From Eonycteris spelaea (lineage: Eukaryota > Chordata > Mammalia > Chiroptera > Pteropodidae): a stretch of 64,000 nucleotides of DNA. Positions 57,111 through 64,000 of the stretch are shown here, one piece after another (positions within the stretch are counted from its first letter, which is position 1; every line of letters starts with the position of its first letter). The position numbers and the translations under genes were made by a program. The notes below the pieces were generated by a model. It was not told the origin of the DNA. It ran no database searches and worked only from the letters and a program-made list of their open reading frames with translations. The stretch spans positions 7,945,501 through 8,009,500 of the forward strand of contig PUFA01000068.1 in NCBI GenBank assembly GCA_003508835.1, read 5' to 3'.

Positions 57111-57325
57111 AAATGAAAGAAAATTAAACCCACACTACTCCCTTCTTCCAAATTTTTCATTTTCCTTCAGAATATGCCTACTATTTTGTTGCTTTCTAGT
57201 GCTTACAGGTCATTGGGGGTTTTTTGTTTGTTTTTATTTTTGTATTTGGTCCACAGTTGGCAGCTGTTATCAGTGAAGGGTGGATCTGGTAGGAGTTTAC
57301 TTGGCTATACTGAAAGCACAAACCA
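57111..57325. other. Unclassified sequence
   Basis: May still be L1 5' UTR at the left. Not resolvable by eye. Confidence 0.3.
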
Positions 57326-57425
57326 CATGCATCATGAATATTAAATGACACAATGAAAGGAAAGCTTGCACATTTTAGGCACATGGTGAGTGATCAATAG
57401 ACGATAGCTATTGCTACTTACAATA
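57326..57425 (+). repeat. MIR SINE tail, sense
   Basis: tgaatattaaatgacacaat, then taggcacatggtgagtgatc and aatagacgatagctattgct. Confidence 0.6.
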
Positions 57426-57450
57426 ATGATGATGATGAAGATGATAATGA
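57423..57450 (+). repeat. GAT simple repeat
   Basis: About seven interrupted gat units directly after the MIR tail. Confidence 0.8.
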
Positions 57451-57784
57451 GTAGTTAACAGAGTGGTTGTTCTCGTTCACCATTGTCATAGCCAAATTCT
57501 AGATGGCGCTAGGGTTCAGGGGGCAGCAAGTCTCCAGATTTCTAAGGAAAAAGTACCTAGGAGCAAGTCTGGGTCATAGCCAACTTTGTTTTCCAAGGCT
57601 GTTTTTGGCCCCTCCAGAAACTAGTGCTTACTGGGAAAATGAGGCACCCATTCAGTTGTGGAGAGGAGACTATTCCAGAAATTGTCCAAAAAACAATAAG
57701 AGAAGACAGGAAAAGCACTCAAAGCTACACTACAGGCCTGCTACTCTAATGTACGCTTTGTGGGGGCAAGAATTTTTGTGAGTT
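57451..57784. other. Unique sequence, nothing recognised
   Basis: A 92-codon plus frame at 57503-57781 has no splice or domain support. Confidence 0.35.
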
Positions 57785-57865
57785 TTATTAATGCCTACAT
57801 TCTCAATGTCCAGTCTAGTTTTTGGCACATAGTAGGCGCTCCGTGAACATTGGTTGAATGGACGA
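57785..57865 (+). repeat. L2 LINE 3' terminus, sense
   Basis: ttggcacatagtaggcgctc followed by cgtgaacattggttgaatgg, the conserved L2 3' terminus. Confidence 0.75.
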
Positions 57866-58488
57866 AAATTCAGGCAGAGAGCAAGACTTGTTCAAACCCG
57901 TACTTGATGAATTTAAAGGGCTTTTCTGAATGAAGATGTACTCAGAGAAGAAGAGAGCTGAGTCTGTGAACAGGAAATGTTACTAGTGGCAGGAGTGAAA
58001 ATCTGAAAGGGTGGATAAACCCTTCTGTACAGAGCCTCCCTCAGTCAGCTCAGCCACAGGAGTTATCTTCTATTTCAGCTTATCCTAGGGCTGGAAAGCA
58101 TTAAGGCTGAATGAATGGCCTATGTACAACCTCTATTTGAGGTTTTATCAACATCTTGAAGCAGTTTTTGATCATTTGGGGTTTGGCACCACCGAAACAT
58201 GGGCTTTGCCAAACCTTCCCTTGCTTTCATGTTTCAGCCCTAACACCCTTAAAATAATGCTGAGCCTGTTGATTCTACGTCTTCATTTTCACTTATATCA
58301 TCAAAACATTCACTTTAAACATATCACTGGCAATCAAAGGAATTGTCAACTGTCGCTTAGGGCACTGAATCATCTGGATCTGGGTGATTTTCCCAACCAC
58401 TGCACTGGCCTCTTTGTCACTTTCACATCCACTCAGTCTGCCCCAGCTTCAAAATCTTTGTACTGAGCCAGCAGCATTAAATGTTTTT
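57866..58488. other. Unique sequence, nothing recognised
   Basis: A 114-codon plus frame at 58122-58466 is open but has no acceptor, domain or codon pattern that I would trust. Confidence 0.35.
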
Positions 58489-58489
58489 T

Positions 58490-58770
58490 TAAAGAAAAGT
58501 GTTTTTAAAAAAAATTGTGCTCATTGGATTATATTAGGGAAGTTAAGATTAATATAGGTCAGTCTAAGGGAAATATCACCACCCATAGATAAGCATAGTG
58601 AACATGAATTCTTCCCTTTTGTATTTTCTGCCGTGTGTTTTATATAGTTGAGATCATGGTATAGCATAATTTTGTGTCTACTGTTTCGTCTAATATAAAG
58701 GGAAATTTTATGTTAATAAATATTCACTTATATAATTATAATGCCTATACTGATCCTGTCAATTAAGAAA
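58490..58770 (-). mobile_element. L1M-type 3' UTR-like fragment, antisense
   Basis: acccatagataagcatagtg, tatatagttgagatcatggt and gcataattttgtgtctactg match old L1M 3' sequence. Confidence 0.55.
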
Positions 58771-58794
58771 TCTTTAAAGAATATCTGCCAGCCG

Positions 58795-58995
58795 CATAGC
58801 AGCGAAAGCAAAGCCCCTGGCCTTGTGGAGTATGCAGTGTCGTGGAATCGATGCACAATAAGTAAATCACTGTGAGTTATAAGTGCCGTGAAGGACACTC
58901 AGGCAGGGTGAGAAGCTCATGTGCTGTTTGAGGATAAGTCTGAGGAGATGACCATCAAGCAAAGGTCTGACTAAAGCTGCCAGAATGAATTGTAC
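58795..58995 (-). repeat. L2 LINE, antisense
   Basis: aagcccctggccttgtggag, tgagttataagtgccgtgaa and ctgaggagatgaccatcaag run in antisense L2 order. Confidence 0.65.
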
Positions 58996-59284
58996 TAAAC
59001 AAAGCAGAAAAGGAAGAAGAAAAGAGGAAGTCAGAGGAAACAGGAGAAATGCAGAAAGGGGAGGAGATGAATGTGCATGTGTGTGCGCATGAGCATGTCT
59101 GTGATGTGGCAGTAACATCTGATAAGGCAATGGAGAGAAGATACTTCCCTGAGAGAGCAGAAGTGTCAGCAGAAATTCATATTTAATTGGTCAGGTTAGA
59201 GCTAAATGTAAAGGAATAGGGCTTTCTTACAACAGCCTAACATTTGTCTTTGGTAAATATTTTCTTATTCTGGCCACCCCAATA
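58996..59284. other. Unique sequence, nothing recognised
   Basis: Purine-rich 59000-59070, otherwise nothing. Confidence 0.4.
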
Positions 59285-59425
59285 TTACCCTCTTGGCTGC
59301 CAATTACTTTAAGAAGTAATTACTCCCTTCTTAAATTAGTATAGAATTTGATCTGTGCCAAGCACAGTGTGTGGTAAGTAGAAAGGATTTTTAAAAACTA
59401 TTTCCTGAATGAATAAAACACCTTA
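59285..59425 (+). repeat. L2 LINE 3' terminus, sense
   Basis: atctgtgccaagcacagtgt, gtggtaagtagaaagg, and tcctgaatgaataaaa at the end. Confidence 0.55.
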
Positions 59426-59639
59426 AGAATGACACTTAACATAATCTTTCCTGTATTATTGTTATATATATATTTGTCAGGTCCTAGGAATAGGTCCATT
59501 TTCTATATTTACAATATTTGGTGTAATGCAGAATATTCAGTATTAAGGGAGAAAGGAAGAAAGAAGGTAGGGCTAAGATGCAGGTAAAGGTAGGAAAAGC
59601 AATGTTTAAAAGGCCTTGCAATAGGAACCAGGAATTCCC

Positions 59640-59720
59640 CAAGAATAAAAAACAAACAAACAAACAAAAACAAAAAACAAAGACCAAAACAAAAACAAAG
59701 AAAGAAAAGACGAGAAGATA
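59640..59720 (+). repeat. A-rich AAAC-type low-complexity tract
   Basis: Units of caaa and caaaaa over about 80 bases. No retroposon body recognised upstream. Confidence 0.85.
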
Positions 59721-59989
59721 AATATAAAAATAAGAAAAGGAGGAGGAGGAGGGAAATTCAGCAAAAGAGAAGCAGAGGCAGCCAACTCACAATGACCTTA
59801 ATCTTGAGCCATGCTATGGTCTAGTCAGGAAGCAGCTTGTCCACTATCACCAGGTCAGCCTTGAGACCTTGCAAGTTGGAATTGGATTCAGAAAAAAAGC
59901 CAAGTCCTATTTGGTTCTAGCACAAGAGACACAGGAATTATAAAAGTTACAATAAAAACAGCAACAACAACTCCCACCACAATTTCCAC

Positions 59990-60185
59990 CATGTATTGAA
60001 TGCTTATTATGGGTGTATTTGTTCTTTTACAATTTCATCTTATTTAATTCTCACCACAGGATAGGGCATTATTATTTCTCATTTCAAAATAAATAAGGAA
60101 AATAAGGCACAGAGAGATTAAGTAACAAGCCCAGAATCACAGAGCAAGAAAGCTGCAAAACCATAATTTAAATGCAGGTCAGTTT
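59990..60185 (-). repeat. MIR SINE, antisense
   Basis: tgaatgcttattatgggtgt, tatttaattctcaccacagg, aataaggcacagagagatta and cccagaatcacagagcaaga run in antisense MIR order. Confidence 0.85.
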
Positions 60186-60189
60186 CAAT

Positions 60190-60740
60190 GTGAATCCCAT
60201 GCTATACACCAGTTCATGGAGTTGTCTCTCTGTAGAACAACTAATGCCTGTCAAGGACTTTAGAAGTTGTTTTATGCTTCTAAACCCCTCATTGCAATCA
60301 GAAGCCCTCTCAAGTGGCCGCAATTTCCCTGGGGTCCCCACAGCAGCAGACATCCAAAAGTATATCTGATCAGCTTCATCTGCTGCTCCACTTGCTAGGG
60401 TCAAGGCAGCAGGCTGTCGCATCTTAAGGCTCATTGCTGCTCAGGAACTGCTCACAGGTGTATCACCCCGCTCCCTTCTCGTTTGCTGGCAGCCCTCCCT
60501 TGCCTCTGATCTGTGCCCATAGTCACGATGCAGCAGTGTGCCATTATGTGTAGCTGGCACACTGTATTCAGCGCATGTTCTGGCATGCCATGATACTTCT
60601 GGATGGCGGGAGCGGGGGGCAAATGTGATTTAAAATAGCTGATGCAGACTACACACAAAATGTGTCAGTGCTAATTTGTGAGCTGCTTCTGCTCTTTTGT
60701 ATCATTTTCTCCTCTAGCCTTCTTACTAAAGTCCAGAGAG
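60190..60740. other. Unique, CpG-bearing island, possible conserved non-coding element
   Basis: No repeat signature, higher GC than its surroundings and several CpGs (for example caccccgctcccttctcg and ggatggcgggagcgggg). Open frames on both strands at 60168-60434 lack splice support. Function unknown. Confidence 0.3.
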
Positions 60741-60744
60741 GCAG

Positions 60745-60858
60745 TTCCATTGACTAGTCTATGGCATGGGCTTCACGCTGAAACTGACCTGGGTTTGAAT
60801 TAGGGTCTTGCAGCTTCTTTGCTCTGTGATTCTAAACTACTTAATCTTACTGGCTTTG
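60745..60858 (+). repeat. MIR SINE, left half of a copy split by L1
   Basis: cctgggtttgaattagggtc, ttgcagcttctttgctctgt and gattctaaactacttaatct follow MIR from the B box into the core, then stop. Confidence 0.7.
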
Positions 60859-61912
60859 TGTTTTTTTGTGTTCTTTTGTTTTTGTAATTGTTTTTCATTG
60901 TCTATAATTGACATATAACATTATATTAGATTCAGGTATACAACCTAATCATTCAATATATGTATATGTTGCTAAATGATCACCACGTTTAGTTAACATC
61001 CCTTGCCACACATAGTCACAAATTTTTTTTCATGTGATGAGAACTCTTAAGATCTCCTCTCTTAGCAGCTTTGAAATATACAGCACAGTATTATTAACTG
61101 TAGTCACCATACTGTGCATTATAGCCTCAGTCTTATTTATTTTATAGCTGAAAGTTTGTAAATTTTGGCCACCTTCACCCACCCACTACCCTCAACCTGA
61201 TTTTGGCAACCACTAATCTGTTCTCTGTGTCTATAAACTCATTTCCTTTTTAAAAATATTCCACATATAAGTGAAATCATATGGCATTTGCCTTCCTCTA
61301 TCCAACTTATTTCACTTAACATAATGCCCTTAAGGTCCTTGTTATGGCTGAATAATATTCCAATGTGTATATATATATATGTTCATTAATTCCTCCATCA
61401 ATGAACACGTGAGTTGTTTCCATGTCTTGGCAATTGTAAATAGTGCTATAATGAACATGGGGGTGCATATATCTTTTTGAGTTAGAGTTTTCGTTTCCTT
61501 CAGATAAATACCCAGAAGTGGAATTGCTAGACCATATGGTAGTTCTATTTCTAATCTTTTAAGAAACCTCCATACTGTGTTCCAAAGAGTCTTCACCAAT
61601 TCACTTTCCCACCTACAGGGCACAAAGGTTGCATTTTCGCCACATCTTTGCCAACACTTACTCTAGTTTGTCTTTTTAATGATAGCCATCCTGACAGGTG
61701 TGAGAGGATATCTCATTGTGGTTTTGATTGCATGTCCTTGATGATTAGTGAGGATGAGCAGCTTTTCATGTACCTGTTGATTATCCATATGTCTTCTTTG
61801 GAAAAATGTCTATTCAGTTCCTCTGCCCATTTTTTAATCAGATTTTTTTTTTTTGCTATTGAGTTTTATGAATTATTCACGTATTTTAGATATTAACCCA
61901 TCTGTCCCTTAT
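60859..61912 (-). mobile_element. L1MA-type LINE-1, antisense, 5' truncated
   Basis: A T-rich tail at 60859-60885 leads into the 3' UTR: cataacattatattagattc, tgctaaatgatcaccacgtt, gcacagtattattaactgta and aggtccttgttatggctgaa. Then comes the ORF2 end (aagtggaattgctagaccat) to tgttgattatccatatgtct near 61776. About 1.05 kb of element with broken frames. Confidence 0.85.
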
Positions 61913-62010
61913 TTTCTTCATTGTGCAATGGTGAGAATTAAGTTATATGAAAAATTTTAAATCTCACATGCTCATAATAGGTACTCAAGAAATGGTGGAA
62001 ATTGTGGGGC
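61913..62010 (+). repeat. MIR SINE, right half of the split copy
   Basis: gtgcaatggtgagaattaag, then cacatgctcataataggtac and tcaagaaatggtgg continue the MIR core and tail where 60858 left off. Confidence 0.6.
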
Positions 62011-62576
62011 TCGTTGTTGTTATTTTGCTGTTACTCTTATAATTCCTGTCTTTTGCATGGAAACCAGAGAAGCCTTGACTTTTCCCATCTCCATGTTATA
62101 AATGATTAGTTCCTTAACCCAGTCATAGGCTTCCATCATCTTCTTATTTACTCTTTAAAATAACCTGGAAGGAGTTGAGAAGGAAACATTAACTCTTGAT
62201 TTTGCGGTCTTGAAGGTCTTTCTGGATAAGGTGGCCTTAGGGCCAGGCTGTGAAGGAAGGGTTTGATTCCGCAGCAGGGAAAAGTGAGAAGAGCTAGGCT
62301 AAAGAGTGGTTTCTGTGGGTCTCCCTTCAAAGTCTCCATGCGAGTACTTCTCAACAATAAAGTTTGGGTATCGATCTCCCTCCTGGGAGATCCAGCGAGT
62401 TTATGGAGGATCTTTACCACTCTTATAAATATGAGGTACTTTAATACATTATATAATTTGTAATAAAGGACTACAACCAGCTGGTGATGGCAACAGAGTC
62501 CAAGGACTATAAAGATCCATGTGATATAAGGTAACTGTGGGGTGCATTAGCAATATTTTGGGTGGAAACACCATTA
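62011..62576. other. Unique sequence, nothing recognised
   Basis: No repeat or gene that I can support. Confidence 0.4.
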
Positions 62577-62612
62577 ATGGAAAGCTATACCTGTATGGAA
62601 AGCTATACCTGT
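62577..62612 (+). repeat. Perfect 18-bp tandem duplication
   Basis: atggaaagctatacctgt occurs twice back to back with no mismatch. Confidence 0.97.
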
Positions 62613-63372
62613 ACGTCTTTACAGTACTTAACAAGCATTTTCCAAATGGAGCTTCACTTTGAATTCAGTGACTTTTTGATGGTTCAGACCAACTGTCCCT
62701 TAGTCATGCTATATCACACCCCCCACACAAACATATACCCCTCCATCCACATAAACATTATCAGACCTCACTATCAAGTGACTTCTTAATATTTGACATT
62801 CCCTGATAACCCCGACTGAACTTTTATGCCTCCCTTCTAAATAAATGGAAGTGTTGAGTGAAAATCCATATATTTCTAAGTTAGATCAAACCTGAAACAA
62901 ATCCACCAAACTTCCCTCTGGCTAGTATTTGATTTCTGCTTATGAAAGCATAATTTATTTGCTCATATATATATTAAGGGTAATGTATGGCAACACTTAA
63001 TTAAAGGCATGCTAGGGAGTACCGTCTCCTCAAATGTTTGTTGAAAATGAAATGAACCATGTTTCTCCAAAGGTTTTTATCTTTTGTACTAGAAAACATG
63101 GAAATATTTCTGTCACACATCATGGCGTAGCAACAGCAGATATTTCTGCATTCTTTTGGTTTGTAAATCTAATTATTAACAGTTTTACACCCAAAAGAAG
63201 ATGGTAGAGGCAAATAAAGTAAGCCTTATATTAAGAATATGAGATTATACATGAACAAAAATCTTATAAGTTGCCGGATGGTTGGCAGTAATACTGATTG
63301 ATATAATTATTTTTTATCTAATTTGATACATGACACAAAATTTAACCTAATAAGGGTAGAGTAAAATGAAAA
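62613..63372. other. Unique sequence, nothing recognised
   Basis: About 760 AT-rich bases, no repeat or exon supported. Confidence 0.4.
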
Positions 63373-63374
63373 GT

Positions 63375-64000
63375 AACTTTTTAAAATTTTATTTATTTTA
63401 CTTAATTTCAAGTATACAGTACATTGGTTGGACGTCTATATTGTTCACAAAACGATCCCCCCAATTGCTCCCTCCCTCCCCTTGCCCTCCACGTAGCCAT
63501 CATATTAATGCTAACTGCATTCCCTGTGCTATGCTCCCCATCCCCACGACCATCAACTACTAAAAGGTACTACTTTAACCTTTTACCCCATTCTCCCAGC
63601 TCCCCAACCTCCTCTTCCCACTGTCTGTCACCAAATTGCCCACTATATTTGTGAGTCTGTTTTTGATTAGTTTGTTCTTTTTGTTCCTTAGATTACACAT
63701 ATAAGTGAAATTATATGGTGTTTATCTTTCTCTATCTGACTAAAATACTTCTAAGTCCATTAAGGCAATATCTTTTTCAATCCCCTTCCTTTTAGTTTGT
63801 GTGTGTCCTTTAATCTGAAGTGAGTCTCTTGTAGGCAGCATGTAGGGGTCTTGTTTTCTTATCCATTCATCCACTCTATCTTTTAGTTGGAACACTTAAT
63901 TCTTTTCCATTTGAGGTACTTATTGATAGGAATGTAGTTGTTACCATTTTTTTATTCCTGTCTTTGATACTTCTTTTGCTACTTTCTCTCTTTGTATTTA
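63375..64000 (-). mobile_element. Younger L1, antisense, rearranged, runs off the window edge
   Basis: 63380-63745 is a 3' UTR: agtatacagtacattggttg, aacgatccccccaattgctc, tattaatgctaactgcattc and attacacatataagtgaaat. From about 63785 it changes directly into the ORF2 endonuclease region (tttaatctgaagtgagtctc, ttgtaggcagcatgtagggg). The bulk of ORF2 is missing between them. It looks less decayed than the other L1 copies. The element is cut by the window end. Confidence 0.75.

Noticed and set aside
58122..58466. 114-codon plus frame
   Set aside because: No splice support and no recognisable family.

Overview
This is mammalian nuclear DNA: AT-rich, CpG-poor, non-coding over almost all of its length, and filled with decayed eutherian interspersed repeats (MIR, L2, L1M-type LINE-1, MLT2-type ERVL LTRs, hAT-Charlie MITEs, MER53) plus microsatellites. 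There are no operons, tRNA or rRNA genes, CRISPR arrays or CpG islands. No Alu, rodent B1/B2, ruminant BovA-type or carnivore tRNA-SINE was recognised, which argues against primate, rodent, ruminant and carnivore. The youngest-looking L1 piece (right edge) has a 3' UTR that, from memory, resembles bat L1s. A laurasiatherian, perhaps a bat with little recent SINE activity, is my best guess, held with low confidence. All repeat family names come from remembered consensus sequences, not from a database search, and most repeat boundaries are accurate only to about 10-30 bases.

The only stretch I can argue is coding is a candidate last exon on the minus strand at 591-788. It has 65 open codons, a stop and a plausible splice acceptor, and minus-strand AATAAA signals lie beyond it. 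If it is real, the window covers the 3' end of a gene transcribed leftward, and much of what follows would be its intron or its flank. I found no second exon.

Layout. 0.8-15 kb: mostly unique sequence with scattered MIR and L2, a deleted hAT MITE (about 6.0 kb) and the first of four related MER1/Charlie3-like hAT copies (7881-8105, perfect 8-bp target duplication). 15-17.6 kb: an ERVL-type LTR, L1 pieces and an L2. 18-25.3 kb: unique islands, a MIR carrying a composite microsatellite, and long antisense L2 copies. 25.9-27.9 kb: an L2 split by a rearranged L1 that has lost ORF1. 30-36 kb: three more MER1-like copies among L2 and MIR. 37-50 kb: sparse repeats, with tetranucleotide and TA microsatellites, a MER53 and another hAT MITE. 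50.6-57.1 kb: an L1MB 3' end followed by a long antisense L1 into which three other elements have inserted (an unnamed ~0.8 kb element with a 36-bp tandem repeat, and two MLT2 LTRs). 57-64 kb: MIR and L2 pieces, a unique stretch near 60.4 kb, an L1MA-type copy inserted inside a MIR, and a rearranged younger L1 running off the right edge.

The informative content is the relative age of the insertions, a small cluster of one hAT family, a few candidate conserved non-coding islands and the candidate exon. I found no convincing new gene system.
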